DNA of 64,000 nucleotides from assembly GCA_024280775.1 (NCBI GenBank), contig JAJRPM010000007.1, forward strand, positions 62,001 through 126,000. Reading direction: 5' to 3'. The notes beneath the pieces are model-generated. The model had not been told where the DNA came from. It worked only from the letters and a program-made list of their open reading frames with translations, and ran no database searches. Source of the stretch: Candidatus Zixiibacteriota bacterium (GTDB lineage: Bacteria; Zixibacteria; MSB-5A5; GN15; JACZUZ01). Positions 7,395-17,370 of this stretch are shown here, in pieces. How positions within the stretch are numbered: the stretch's first letter is position 1; every line of letters begins with the position of its first letter. A program made the position numbers and the translations under genes.

Positions 7395-9830
7395 TTAGCG
7401 TCCAACAATCGTCACAGCGCCTGTAACAGATACATAGGAAACTAACTGCGCAAAGTCTGCGGAAAGTTGCAAGCTTCGATTTCTGCGACTAGTGATGATT
7501 CTTAGTTTCATAGTCTTGGAGAGTTTCTGAAGCATAGCGCTGGTGCGAGCGTCCAACTTGTCCACTACAACCACCAATGTAGTTTCAGATTGAGACAGAC
7601 CATCAGTAGCCGGATGCAAGCGCAATAACTTCGTCACTAAATGGAACTCCAACTCATCAACCGCCAAAGACAAATACAATATCCGAACTTTCTCAAAAAC
7701 TTGCAAAGCCAATGAGGACCCGGCAATCAATGACGTCTCTCTCTTTTCTCCAGCGGTTTCATGCTCTAGAACGGCAACTAGCAATGCAGAATCAATCCCG
7801 GAGCTAAATCGTAAATGATACTTCTCATTCGGAATCCCATATTGCGCTTGATGATCCCTCCAAAGAAATTCCGCGTCTTTTGTCAGTGTAAGCGCCGCGC
7901 CGGGAAAGGAGTCACATACAGTAAGAGCATTGACCAAGGTCTGATGGTCAGCAGATAGTTGCGCCAAATGCAACTCCTGCCCTGAGCCAGTATTCGCCCC
8001 CGCTAGATGCAACGCCGGAGCGAGCACATAGCGAAACTGTTGCCCGGGAGCAGACACCAAATCCGAGATTATAAGCGTAGGAGTCGAACCACCCACAACT
8101 GCACAAATCCCGCCGCGTGACGCAAGAATTGTGGTCTTTGAGCTACTTTGACTGTGACCAAGTATGGACGGAGCTATCAAAATCACTGGCGCTAGAACCA
8201 ACGCAAAGACTGTAACCCTACGCAAGCGTCGTGAAGTCAATGACATTCCCAATAGAGCCACCAGAGTGAGCGCAACAATAACCGATAGCACAGAAAAATC
8301 TCCCGCGCGCAATTGCCATGAGTCCGCCCCTCCGAAATATTGTAGAAGAACTAGAATTCCTTTCAACCATAAATTCAAAACCGCGCCAACCAGCGACCCT
8401 AACAGCGGCAAGACCGAAGCCGCGCCTAATGTTACAAGCGATAAAGCTACCGCCCCTCCAACAGCAGGAGCCACTATCAAATTCGAAAGGGTTGCATTTA
8501 GAGGAGTGGTTCCAAAATAGTAGAGCGCGATAGGCGAGGAACTCAATTGTGCGACAAATGCAAATACCATAGGCAGCAGAAAGAACTTGTAGGCTCGTGA
8601 GACTTGTCGTCGATCAAGAAACCGATTCACCGGGGGAACGAACAAGATCAACGCCCAGGATACCGCAAAAGACAGCTGGAACCCTACATCAAATAGTTGA
8701 TTCGGACTCCAAAACAAAATAATCGCCCCAGCCGATGCGATAAGGTTGTGGTAGTCAATCCTCCGCTCAAAACTCCGACCCATCAAAAACAAGGTCACCA
8801 TCACACTAGCGCGCACCACCGAGGGATCATTATGCGACAGAAACGAAAAGAATACCGCTCCGAGAATAAGTAACAAGTAGCGCATCCGGCGCCCCAAAGG
8901 AAACGGCCAAAGAAACAACCGAAGAACCAATAGCGCCACCGCCACATTCGAACCTGAAACCGCCAACAAATGCAGTGTGCCACTGCGACGAAACTGCTGG
9001 TAGATTTCATCATCGATACCTGCGGTCTCACCTATCAAAAACCCCGAAGCCAAAGCCGCAGGTTGTTCCTGCAATGTCTCATCAAAGATTGTCAGAATAT
9101 ACTCACGTACCAAGCGAGTTACCCCGCCAACACTATATCCAATTTCAGGGTTTCTGGTTATTCCGAATTGATGTGGCAAATACACAATTCCGAAAATATC
9201 TTTCCAACGTAAATAACGCGCATAGTCAAAACCACCCGGGTTCTTCTTCTCAGGAGCCTCGGCAATCACACCATCGAGCGCTATCCTGTCGCCATACTGA
9301 AAATCAGTTGACTGCGTGTTAATGAAGACCATTATAGAGCCACTACGGCGCACACTCTTTGCATAACGCTCCGGAGCTACCATTTGCGCAGTTGAATCCA
9401 CTCGCAGAGTCAAACGTGTAGAGCGCTCACGGACATCCGGCCAGTCGCTAATGAGCCCATAAATCCGATACTGCGCCCCATCACCAACACTACTTAGGAT
9501 GTGATTCTTAGAGAGACCACTACCAGCGGCGCTAACCCGGAAGGCCATCAAACTCAGCAATCCCAGCAATGTCAGAGTGACAACCGCTATGACCTTTGCT
9601 CTTGAAGAGGTTGCGCCAAAAAGCAATACCCCGGCAACTAACAATGCCAGTATAGCAGTAACCAGCCACAGCCAGGGGGATAGCAAATCATATTGCCCAA
9701 GAATTACACCAGCGCAAATCGCCGCCAATGCAAATAGCGCCGGTCTGCGATAGGCAAGTGGCGCTATACCCGAGAGCTTACTCCATGACATTGCAGGCAG
9801 ACGACTCTCTGTAAATGAAGTTTCTTTCAC
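7395..9830 (-). CDS. comEC: ComEC/Rec2-family competence membrane protein with divergent C-terminus
   Basis: DUF4131-like N-domain (YGDRIALDGVIAEAPEKKNPGGFDYARYLRWKDIFGIVYL) and competence domain (HLLAVSGSNVAVALLVLRLFLWPF...LSHNDPSVVRASVMVTLFLMGRSFERRIDYHNLIASAGAIILFWSPNQLFDVGFQLSFAVSWALIL). Confidence 0.92.
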   Translation of the reverse strand: MKETSFTESRLPAMSWSKLSGIAPLAYRRPALFALAAICAGVILGQYDLLSPWLWLVTAILALLVAGVLLFGATSSRAKVIAVVTLTLLGLLSLMAFRVSAAGSGLSKNHILSSVGDGAQYRIYGLISDWPDVRERSTRLTLRVDSTAQMVAPERYAKSVRRSGSIMVFINTQSTDFQYGDRIALDGVIAEAPEKKNPGGFDYARYLRWKDIFGIVYLPHQFGITRNPEIGYSVGGVTRLVREYILTIFDETLQEQPAALASGFLIGETAGIDDEIYQQFRRSGTLHLLAVSGSNVAVALLVLRLFLWPFPLGRRMRYLLLILGAVFFSFLSHNDPSVVRASVMVTLFLMGRSFERRIDYHNLIASAGAIILFWSPNQLFDVGFQLSFAVSWALILFVPPVNRFLDRRQVSRAYKFFLLPMVFAFVAQLSSSPIALYYFGTTPLNATLSNLIVAPAVGGAVALSLVTLGAASVLPLLGSLVGAVLNLWLKGILVLLQYFGGADSWQLRAGDFSVLSVIVALTLVALLGMSLTSRRLRRVTVFALVLAPVILIAPSILGHSQSSSKTTILASRGGICAVVGGSTPTLIISDLVSAPGQQFRYVLAPALHLAGANTGSGQELHLAQLSADHQTLVNALTVCDSFPGAALTLTKDAEFLWRDHQAQYGIPNEKYHLRFSSGIDSALLVAVLEHETAGEKRETSLIAGSSLALQVFEKVRILYLSLAVDELEFHLVTKLLRLHPATDGLSQSETTLVVVVDKLDARTSAMLQKLSKTMKLRIITSRRNRSLQLSADFAQLVSYVSVTGAVTIVGR

Positions 9831-9877
9831 GAGGACATCCTACTTAGCTCGACACGTAAGAGCTTAACGTTCATTCA

Positions 9878-11539
9878 TCAACGACGACGAAGCCTACCCA
9901 AAAACCTTCGGGCTTCAGCAAGCCCCAAAACTAACGTAGCTATCCAGTATATAACAGCTCCGGCGCCAACTGTCAGACTCAACTCCAACGCCTTACCGAT
10001 GATGCCCGAAAGTCCCCAGGATAAGTCAAACGACTGGTAATAGAGCGCCAAAGCCATAACCGCCGCTCCGAGTATAGTCTTAATTATTGACTCAAAATAC
10101 GAGCCAACTCCGGACATCACATTTCGTTTCTGTAGTCCAACTATCAACAAAACCAAATTGAGCCAACCTGCCGCGGAAGTCGCCGCGGCCAATCCCGCGA
10201 AACCCATATGAATCCAGGGCGACTCCACCAGCGCCAAGGCCAAGACAATATTCGCCACTACCGCATAAACCGAATAGCGCATCGGTGTCTTTGAATCAGA
10301 AAAAGCATAGAAAATCGGCGTTAAAACTCTCACTCCCGACAAAGCCGGCAACCCCAGAGAATACCAAAACAATCCCCAACTAACTTCGCTAGCGTCAATA
10401 GAGGTAAAAGCCCCACGCAGGTAGATTGCATTTATCAAGTCTTCATTAAAAAACGCCAAATAAACAGCAGATGGAATAATCAGAAACAGAGCCATTCGCG
10501 CCGCCGATCGTATCGTATTTGCCAGGCTCTCGATGTCCCCGCGAGCCACTAGCTCCGAGGCCCTCGGTAGAGTCACTGTGCCGATTGCCACTGCAAAAAC
10601 TCCCTGCGGGAAATGCATCAACTGATATGAATACACCAAATACGAAACAGCGCCTGCGCCTTGCATCGACGCCAGCAATGTCCCGACAAAGATATTTATC
10701 CGACTGGCGCTAAGACCAATTATCATCGGGGCCATTAACTTGCCGACTGCCTTAATGCCCGGGTCTTTGAATTTGAAATCAAACCGCAATCGGCTACCGA
10801 CTTTATAAAGCGCTGGAAGTTGAATCGCGAACTGACCTATCCCACCAAGAAGCACACCGACAATCAAACTATAAACCGGAACCTCAAAAAAATTATAAAG
10901 CAAGAGCATAGATAGAATCATCGCCACATTGAACATCGACGATGCCAAAGCCGGAATTCCAAACTTCCCATAGGAATTCAAAATCCCCATCAGCAAAGCC
11001 GAAAGGGAGACGAACATCAAATACGGAAACATCCAGCGAGTAAGCAGAACCGTCAATTCGAACTTCTCAGGCTCAGCGGCGAAACCTCCCGCTATCAAAT
11101 AGACGAATCCCGTCGCAGTCGCGATTCCCACCAGCACAGTTGCGGCCAGCGTGAAAAACAACAGCGTAAACATCCTATCCGAGAGCTGACGTGCGCGCTC
11201 GGCGCCTTCGGAGACCAACGTCTTCTTAAAAACCGGAATAAACGCCGTCGATAGCGAGCCCTCGGCAAACAAATCGCGAAACAGATTGGGAATACGATAG
11301 GCGACAAAAAATGCATCGGCGGCCATAGAAGCCCCGAAATAGCTCGCCATCAATTGAACCCGAACCAGCCCCAATATCCTCGAAATCGCCGTAGCCCCGC
11401 TAACCACCGACACCGAACCCGACATTTTGGAGGGTTTTGGCTCACCGGACTCCCCAACAGCTAGAGGATTGCCCTGCTCATCAAATCTCGTTTTATTCTC
11501 TTTGGTCACAAACTCTCGCGTATTCTCTCTAATTCGCAA
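9878..11539 (-). CDS. murJ: Lipid II flippase MurJ (MviN family)
   Basis: SVVSGATAISRILGLVRVQLMASYFGASMAADAFFVAYRIPNLFRDLFAEGSLSTAFIPVF and polytopic MviN fold. Confidence 0.95.
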   Translation of the reverse strand: MRIRENTREFVTKENKTRFDEQGNPLAVGESGEPKPSKMSGSVSVVSGATAISRILGLVRVQLMASYFGASMAADAFFVAYRIPNLFRDLFAEGSLSTAFIPVFKKTLVSEGAERARQLSDRMFTLLFFTLAATVLVGIATATGFVYLIAGGFAAEPEKFELTVLLTRWMFPYLMFVSLSALLMGILNSYGKFGIPALASSMFNVAMILSMLLLYNFFEVPVYSLIVGVLLGGIGQFAIQLPALYKVGSRLRFDFKFKDPGIKAVGKLMAPMIIGLSASRINIFVGTLLASMQGAGAVSYLVYSYQLMHFPQGVFAVAIGTVTLPRASELVARGDIESLANTIRSAARMALFLIIPSAVYLAFFNEDLINAIYLRGAFTSIDASEVSWGLFWYSLGLPALSGVRVLTPIFYAFSDSKTPMRYSVYAVVANIVLALALVESPWIHMGFAGLAAATSAAGWLNLVLLIVGLQKRNVMSGVGSYFESIIKTILGAAVMALALYYQSFDLSWGLSGIIGKALELSLTVGAGAVIYWIATLVLGLAEARRFLGRLRRR

Positions 11540-11626
11540 CTCTGCTTAAGCCTAACTAGCTGACAATCATTACATTAGCCTGCTAAGCCCTTCTGTGGCG
11601 CCATCTGCATCCAGCGAAAATAGCCC

Positions 11627-11654
11627 TTGACTTTCGACGGCAATCCAGTATAGT
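11627..11654 (+). promoter_or_regulatory. Sigma70-type promoter of rpsT
   Basis: TTGACT (11627-11632), 16 bp spacer, TATAGT (11649-11654). Confidence 0.7.
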
Positions 11655-11696
11655 GTGTCGCTGAGTTGGTATGCAATCAGAAAGGAACAAATAGAA

Positions 11697-11954
11697 TTGC
11701 CACATCACAAATCTTGTAAGAAAAGACTTAAGACTTCTGAAAAAGAGCGGTTGATTAACCGCCGAATCAAAGGTCTGGTGCGAAACGCCGTCAAGGCCGT
11801 TATCGCCGCCGAAACCATTGAAGATGCAACTGCCGGACTCTCCAATGCCTATGCCCGACTGGACAAGGCCGTTGGTAAGTCTGTTATGCACAAAAACGCC
11901 GCGGCGCGTAAGAAAGCCAGCCTTTCCGCCCATGTAGCAAAACTTCGCGGCTAG
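11697..11954 (+). CDS. rpsT: 30S ribosomal protein S20
   Basis: (M)PHHKSCKKRLKTSEKERLINRRIKGLVRNAVKAV...GKSVMHKNAAARKKASLSAHVAKL; TTG start at 11697 with AAGGA upstream, so the track start at 11655 is too early. Confidence 0.93.
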   Translation: MPHHKSCKKRLKTSEKERLINRRIKGLVRNAVKAVIAAETIEDATAGLSNAYARLDKAVGKSVMHKNAAARKKASLSAHVAKLRG

Positions 11955-11982
11955 CTTCAAGAATCTCATAGAGTCTATGAAT

Positions 11983-12013
11983 AAGGGCAGTGATGAAAAT
12001 CACCGCCCTTTTC
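11983..12013 (+). terminator. Intrinsic terminator of rpsT
   Basis: AAGGGCAGTGAT-GAAA-ATCACCGCCCTT with one mismatch, then TTCT. Confidence 0.7.
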
Positions 12014-12052
12014 TATTGGGTCTTATTTCTGGGTCAATGGCCTAAGCGAAAA

Positions 12053-13210
12053 TCACCAATCCACATTATGAAGCTGATCGGGAGCCAAAAACAGCGCTCC
12101 CCTGCCAGTAGATTTCATCTGCACCCTTGGGTAGCCCGTGCGAGCCTTGTTGGTAATCACATAATAAAACGGTTGCTCATCCCCGTCTGAGGTAATAACT
12201 CGCAAAGCATAGCCGGCGGTCTGTTTCTCTTTGCTAACAGTTGAACCCCGAGAAACACCAATCGCCAAAGCCAGCATATCTGATTTCGCCGAATATTGCG
12301 CATCCACAAATACCCGCCCTTCACCAGTAGCGCCATACTCCATCGCAGTTACTTTTGTAAGAGTGTTGATTTTGTATAAGTACTTTTTGGTCAACACAAA
12401 CAAGCGCCCCCGCGAATCCTCATAGATAACCTTAATAGCGCTCGGGCGAGGCGCCTTCAGCGTAGACAGCAGTTTTCCGTCTTTATATAGCGACGCCTTG
12501 CCGTTGCTGAATGTCACAACTCGCTTACCAGTCAATGAGAAATCATAACGGTCAGCCGCTGGATATGACGCCACCTTCTCACCTGAAAAGAAGAAATGGA
12601 ACAAGCCTTTGGCTCCGGCGTCGACCATGAAACCCCGTTCGTTGGGGGCGAAGATAACTGTGTCACATGCGGCAACATGACAAAGACCAATCTCAGCTCC
12701 AAGACTATCGAATACCGTTATTTCCACACCGGAACCTACCTCGGAGTTCGCAACCAGGTACCTTCCGGTCGAACTCAAATAGAACTTAGCTCTCGCAGAT
12801 GAGCGTCCGGTATGTAACAACTTCCCCATGACATTGTAGAGCGCATATCCACTGACACCATCACCGGCAGCGGCTCCCGAAGTATCTGCAAGCGCTTCCA
12901 ATTCGGCAACCGATAGACCTGAAACCAGATAGTGAAACCCGCTTGGAGAAAACCAATAGCTCCGTGAGTCAACCATTTCCAATTCCAGGCGAACACGAGC
13001 TGACCTGTCATATTGACGTATTACCTGACTGTCGATTACATACATCGCGCCATTGATACTACCGGCATAACTCGCCGTGAGACTATACGGAATCTCTGAG
13101 CGTTTTCGAACGACCGCCCCACAACTATCCGACAGTACAACACTAATACCAATTGCCCCAAAGACAGCTAAGCCCAATAGTAACTTCATTGATTTCACAG
13201 GTGTTTTCAT
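12053..13210 (-). CDS. Predicted exported beta-propeller-like protein of unknown function
   Basis: N-terminal hydrophobic segment, recurring beta-rich blades (GRYLVANSEVGSGVEITVFDSLG; RGRLFVLTKKYLYKINTLTKVTAMEYG). Confidence 0.6.
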   Translation of the reverse strand: MKTPVKSMKLLLGLAVFGAIGISVVLSDSCGAVVRKRSEIPYSLTASYAGSINGAMYVIDSQVIRQYDRSARVRLELEMVDSRSYWFSPSGFHYLVSGLSVAELEALADTSGAAAGDGVSGYALYNVMGKLLHTGRSSARAKFYLSSTGRYLVANSEVGSGVEITVFDSLGAEIGLCHVAACDTVIFAPNERGFMVDAGAKGLFHFFFSGEKVASYPAADRYDFSLTGKRVVTFSNGKASLYKDGKLLSTLKAPRPSAIKVIYEDSRGRLFVLTKKYLYKINTLTKVTAMEYGATGEGRVFVDAQYSAKSDMLALAIGVSRGSTVSKEKQTAGYALRVITSDGDEQPFYYVITNKARTGYPRVQMKSTGRGALFLAPDQLHNVDW

Positions 13211-13314
13211 CAGAAACTTATACCAGATTCACGACCAAAGAGATACAACTTTGTTCTCATAAACCCCATGAGAATTCTTAATGAGGATTCTTAGCGCCAA
13301 ACATGTCTTACGTC

Positions 13315-13874
13315 TTACAGTTCTATGCCATTCTGCAAAGACATCATTTTGCCTTTTTGCGGCCATTTCAATGGATTGTATACTAGAGGAGAACTAACAT
13401 CCGAGGGGGTTTTGGGTAGCCCCAAGCAATTATGACGCGCCGGGTTATTGACCCGCTCAATCAATTTGAAATCCAGTTTGAATTTCTTGCGGTACTTTTG
13501 TAGCATCCGGGTCTTCGCTCCGGTCTTCCCGCTTCCCTGCGACTGCCCGGTTATCTGAAAATAGTACGCCGGGGAATCCACACACAATACCACATCCTCA
13601 AAATTTGCCTTCTTCAATGACACTTCAGAAAACGCAAACCAGTCACTGCCGCAGTTGCCAAACCCTCCGAAGGCAAACAAACCACTCGACAGCGAAACAT
13701 AATTCCGTAATCCGGAGTCGAAAACGATAACAACATCGGCGCTGGTCCATTTTTTTTCGTCCTTGAATCACTCGCTAAGCGCCAAGCGGCGATATACAGG
13801 TTTACTGATTTGAGGTTTACCGTCTTGCTACTGGCAGATTTGGTCTTGCTAGGTTTAACAGGTCTTTTGCTCAT
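13315..13874 (-). pseudogene. Hypothetical protein gene split by a frameshift at an A8 run (T8 on + strand, 13750-13757)
   Basis: Track ORFs 13614..13874 and 13315..13680 abut; one extra A gives one continuous product ...LASDSRTKKKWTSADVVIVFDSGLRNYVSLSSGLFAFGGFGNCGSDWFAFSEVSLKKANFEDVVL... Confidence 0.55.
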
Positions 13875-14058
13875 ACCTAGACTACAAGCAAAACCCCTGC
13901 CCTCAAGAAGCTTAGCACATTACCTAAACACGAAATGGACAGAAAAGCCTTACCGGCAACAACTTAACTGCGTCCGCCAATACGCCTGAGCACCATTAGC
14001 TTCGAAACACAAAACAGAATCCGCAATCGCCCCAAAGATTCTGAAACCGATTGCACAC

Positions 14059-14538
14059 TTAGCGGGAATCAACAGACAAACTTGAAACTAACTGATCTCG
14101 TAGCGGAGTATCAGAAACCTCGATGTATTTAGCTGTAGCGCTGGCGACCAAGCGCTCAGAATCCTCTCCAGAATCAACAGTAGCTGTGCCCTCGGTCAAA
14201 AACAGGCGCCCCCGACGTTTCAAAACTCGCCCCTCAAAGGCAATTGTTTGACCGGTGGTAACCGGAACTAAGTACTTGGTAGTTAGCTCACCCGTCACGG
14301 CAACAATACCCTGCGCCAAGATAGCCTTGATCATTACCTCATCAAATATCGTCCCGAGAATCCCGCCATGCAAAAGCTGATGATAGCCGCAAAACTGCTC
14401 AGTGGCGGTAAACGACGTACGACATACTTCGCCATCCCAAAGAAACTTCAATCGCAATCCATGATCATTCTTATCACCACAGACAAAGCATTTTGAGTAG
14501 GAGACAACTTCTACTTGTGATTCGTTGACAGGTCTCAT
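14059..14538 (-). CDS. PaaI-like hotdog-fold thioesterase
   Basis: KCFVCGDKNDHGLRLKF...YHQLLHGGILGTIFDEVMIKAIL...TGELTTKYLVPVTTGQTIAFEGRVLKRRGRLFLTEGTA. Confidence 0.8.
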   Translation of the reverse strand: MRPVNESQVEVVSYSKCFVCGDKNDHGLRLKFLWDGEVCRTSFTATEQFCGYHQLLHGGILGTIFDEVMIKAILAQGIVAVTGELTTKYLVPVTTGQTIAFEGRVLKRRGRLFLTEGTATVDSGEDSERLVASATAKYIEVSDTPLRDQLVSSLSVDSR

Positions 14539-14588
14539 TTCACAAACGCTCTTAATTTCAAGGTGTTAAAGTGGTTTTCGCCGAAGGA

Positions 14589-15272
14589 TTAAAACGCCAG
14601 AGCATTTACCACAACGTTAATGTTTGAATGCTTGAAGTCAGCGCCACCTGAGGTTGTTTGTCCACCGGATACATAAATTCCCGTCTGCCAGTGACGCGAA
14701 AATTCATAGCCAAACCCGAGAAGTATCCCAACCCCCGGATCATTAGCATCGAAATCCTGTACATCAAAGACATATACGCCAAGCCCCGCCGCAGTAAACA
14801 ACGACTTGCCGGGTGTTCCATAGTAGTGATACCAAGTAGCGCCATTGAATCCCTGCGTAATATTCTGATTACCCAGTCCCAAAAAACCACCTGCGGTCGA
14901 AGCAATATCAGAAGAAAACGCCGAAACGTTACCTTCGTAGACTATCATATTAGACTCGTCCCAGGCATACCCAATAATGAGGTTCAATCCCAACCCAGCC
15001 TTGTCCTCACTGACACTTGTCTTATCAACCTCCCAATGGGAATTCGCCGCAATGCCAAGCCCGCCACCTACTACAAATCCCTTGCGCACACCGTCAAATG
15101 CCTGAGCCGTCGAGCCTGAAAACACAAACAATCCGACTGACAAAAGTAGTACCGCCTTAAACTGCGCTCCAAAACTCAGATTTCTAAAACTCGCCGCGCT
15201 TGTTCTTGAATTACTCATTGTATTCCTCACCTCTCTTGAATAGCGCTCATTGTCACTAATGACCCCTCTCAA
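14589..15272 (-). CDS. Outer membrane beta-barrel family protein
   Basis: Signal peptide (VGLFVFSGSTAQAF), GFVVGGGLGIAANSHWEVD...GLGLNLIIGYAW...VGILLGFGYEFSRHWQTGIYVSGG, terminal ...VVVNALAF; likely start at internal MSNSRTSA. Confidence 0.7.
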   Translation of the reverse strand: MRGVISDNERYSREVRNTMSNSRTSAASFRNLSFGAQFKAVLLLSVGLFVFSGSTAQAFDGVRKGFVVGGGLGIAANSHWEVDKTSVSEDKAGLGLNLIIGYAWDESNMIVYEGNVSAFSSDIASTAGGFLGLGNQNITQGFNGATWYHYYGTPGKSLFTAAGLGVYVFDVQDFDANDPGVGILLGFGYEFSRHWQTGIYVSGGQTTSGGADFKHSNINVVVNALAF

Positions 15273-15329
15273 AGGTAGTCGCCAGTTTTAGCTGTGTCAA
15301 TTCTACCCGCATCAAAACAGCGCCCCAAA

Positions 15330-15362
15330 TAAAAAAGCTCCCCGGCGTTTTGCCGGGGAGCT
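15330..15362 (-). terminator. Intrinsic terminator downstream of the 15394-16254 gene
   Basis: Perfect 11-bp stem AGCTCCCCGGC/GCCGGGGAGCT (15336-15346, 15352-15362) with GTTTT loop; A6 at 15330-15335 reads as U6 on the minus strand. Confidence 0.88.
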
Positions 15363-15393
15363 TCATGGATTTCTCTTTGATTACAAAAACAAA

Positions 15394-16254
15394 CTACAAT
15401 GCCGGACTGCAAACCGAACGGCTATAAGTCCATGAAGTTGTTCCATCAGTAACACGAACAGTGGCGACACCACTGAGAAAAGTCGCAGAGCCGGTCCAGG
15501 CGACACTGGTAGTATCCATCGCTGAACCATTGGTGACAATCCTAGTCTGGGCCACCGAGAATGTCACATTGCCATCGGAAGGACAGCCGCTTCCCCAAAT
15601 ACCTGCGGCGGGCTGGGCGATAGAGACATTCGCCGTGCTGGAAAAAGCGAAATTATTGTCAGTGACAATCGCGCTGGTATCAACAGTATGCTTGTTGACA
15701 GAAAAGCCGTAAGAGCCACTTATGATCGCGGAGGTTGAATTCAACCCACTAAAAACGTAGCCGACATCACCAGTCATCGTTGCGAAATCAGAAGTCTGAT
15801 CGACCGGAGTAATCGCCCAATGGTGACGATAGTCGAGTACATCGGCGCCTGCTGGAGCCTGCTGTGCGGTTTGGTTGTTTCTGAACTGTATAGAATCATT
15901 GATACCGACAATTGTCACATTGTCATTGGCCGCTAGGGTGATATGATGCCAACCTTCGGCGGTGTACTCGTAGGTAGACTGATTGGTTCCACCCGGGATA
16001 CCCGGACCGTAAAATTTCCGAATCTGACCATCAGTAATCGGAACTTCATTGTGCGAACTCAGCCCCGCTGAGAAAGCGACAAACACGCTATCAATAAAGG
16101 TATTCACCTCGGGTTGAACCTCAACAAATGCCGGGTCAGTCATTGAACCGCCACTGTCTGCCGGATTGTTATCCGATCCACATCCAACCGCAAGAGCCAT
16201 CAGCGCCGAAAGCGATAATGCGACCAGTCCCCGTTTAAGTAATCTTGCGTTCAT
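15394..16254 (-). CDS. Secreted lipoprotein of unknown function
   Basis: Lipobox SLSALMALAVGCGSDNNPADSGG. Confidence 0.65.
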   Translation of the reverse strand: MNARLLKRGLVALSLSALMALAVGCGSDNNPADSGGSMTDPAFVEVQPEVNTFIDSVFVAFSAGLSSHNEVPITDGQIRKFYGPGIPGGTNQSTYEYTAEGWHHITLAANDNVTIVGINDSIQFRNNQTAQQAPAGADVLDYRHHWAITPVDQTSDFATMTGDVGYVFSGLNSTSAIISGSYGFSVNKHTVDTSAIVTDNNFAFSSTANVSIAQPAAGIWGSGCPSDGNVTFSVAQTRIVTNGSAMDTTSVAWTGSATFLSGVATVRVTDGTTSWTYSRSVCSPAL

Positions 16255-16296
16255 AAAGAACTCCTCTTCTTTGAACGCTTGCGGGGACAGTCACCA

Positions 16297-16324
16297 GGCA
16301 AAAATCACAAGAGCGATTTTTGCC
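16297..16324 (-). repeat. Perfect 10-bp inverted repeat downstream of argF (possible terminator or processing hairpin)
   Basis: GGCAAAAATC-ACAAGAGC-GATTTTTGCC between argF stop and the next gene; no clear U-tract. Confidence 0.5.
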
Positions 16325-16333
16325 GCAGGCCCC

Positions 16334-17284
16334 CTACTGTGGTTGTTTAAGCAGGAAGGCCATTATGGCCTTTTGGATATGCAACCGATTCTCGGCCTGA
16401 TCGAAAACCACCGAGTTTGGCCCATCAATCACTTCGTCAGTGATCTCACGTCCTCGCTCAGCCGGTAAACAGTGCATTACCAAACATTCCGGACTGGCTC
16501 CGGCAAGCAGTTTAGAATTTATTTGAAATTTTCTTAATAGCTCACTTTTTGCTTCAGCTTCATCTTTTTGGCCCATTGAGGCCCAAACGTCTGTATAGAC
16601 TACATCGGCTTCAGCAACCGCTTCTTGAGGGTCGTCAGTGACGGTTATTGATGATTCGGGGTTGGCTATCGCTCTGTTCAAAATTTGCTCATCAGGCTGA
16701 CAGCTCGCGGCGGTGCCAATTCGTAAATCCATCGGAACAATAGAAGCCAGATTAAGCCAGCTATTGGCGATATTATTGCCATCGCCTAAATAGGCGATTT
16801 TGTAGCGTTTGAGATTAGGGAGATTCTCTGCGCAGGTGAAATAGTCGCCGAGAATCTGGCAGGGATGCACCAAGTCAGTCAAACCATTAACCACCGGCAC
16901 ACTCGCATAAAGAGCTAACTCTTCGACATCACTCTGCTTGAACGTCCGAATCATTATCAATCCCACAAATCGTGAAAGCACCTGAGCAACATCACTGATG
17001 CTCTCACGCTTGCCTAATTGTATTTCCTGGTCTGTAATGTAAAGAGATTGCCCGCCCAATTCGCGAATACCAACTTCAAAAGACACGCGAGTGCGCAATG
17101 ACTGCTTGGCGAATACACATGCCACCGACTTACCAGCCAATGGACGAGGGGCTATTTTTCCATTCTTCATATCCGCGCAAATCCGCAGGATAAAACCCAC
17201 TTCTTCTTCGGAGAGATCAGTTATCTGCGTGAAAGAACGCGCTGTAGCTGTTCCTGCCTGTACAACTGTTTCAACTTCCATCAT
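16334..17284 (-). CDS. argF: Ornithine carbamoyltransferase
   Basis: FAKQSLRTRVSFEVGIRELGG, DVAQVLSRFVGLIMIRTF, VPVVNGLTDLVHPCQILGDYFT, SMGQKDE, HCLPAERGREITDEVIDG. Confidence 0.92.
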   Translation of the reverse strand: MMEVETVVQAGTATARSFTQITDLSEEEVGFILRICADMKNGKIAPRPLAGKSVACVFAKQSLRTRVSFEVGIRELGGQSLYITDQEIQLGKRESISDVAQVLSRFVGLIMIRTFKQSDVEELALYASVPVVNGLTDLVHPCQILGDYFTCAENLPNLKRYKIAYLGDGNNIANSWLNLASIVPMDLRIGTAASCQPDEQILNRAIANPESSITVTDDPQEAVAEADVVYTDVWASMGQKDEAEAKSELLRKFQINSKLLAGASPECLVMHCLPAERGREITDEVIDGPNSVVFDQAENRLHIQKAIMAFLLKQPQ

Positions 17285-17370
17285 ATTACTCCATCAAAAT
17301 GCTATATCAATTAATTATGCCAAAAACTACTTCTACAAAAGAATCCTAAATTCGCCAAAGTCATACAAAA

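Noticed and set aside
16334-17284. SLRTR instead of STRTR in the carbamoyltransferase, suggesting acetyl/succinyl-ornithine specificity
   Set aside because: Rest of the protein (VNGLTDLVHPCQ, SMG, HCLPAERG) fits ordinary ornithine carbamoyltransferase; one substitution is not enough
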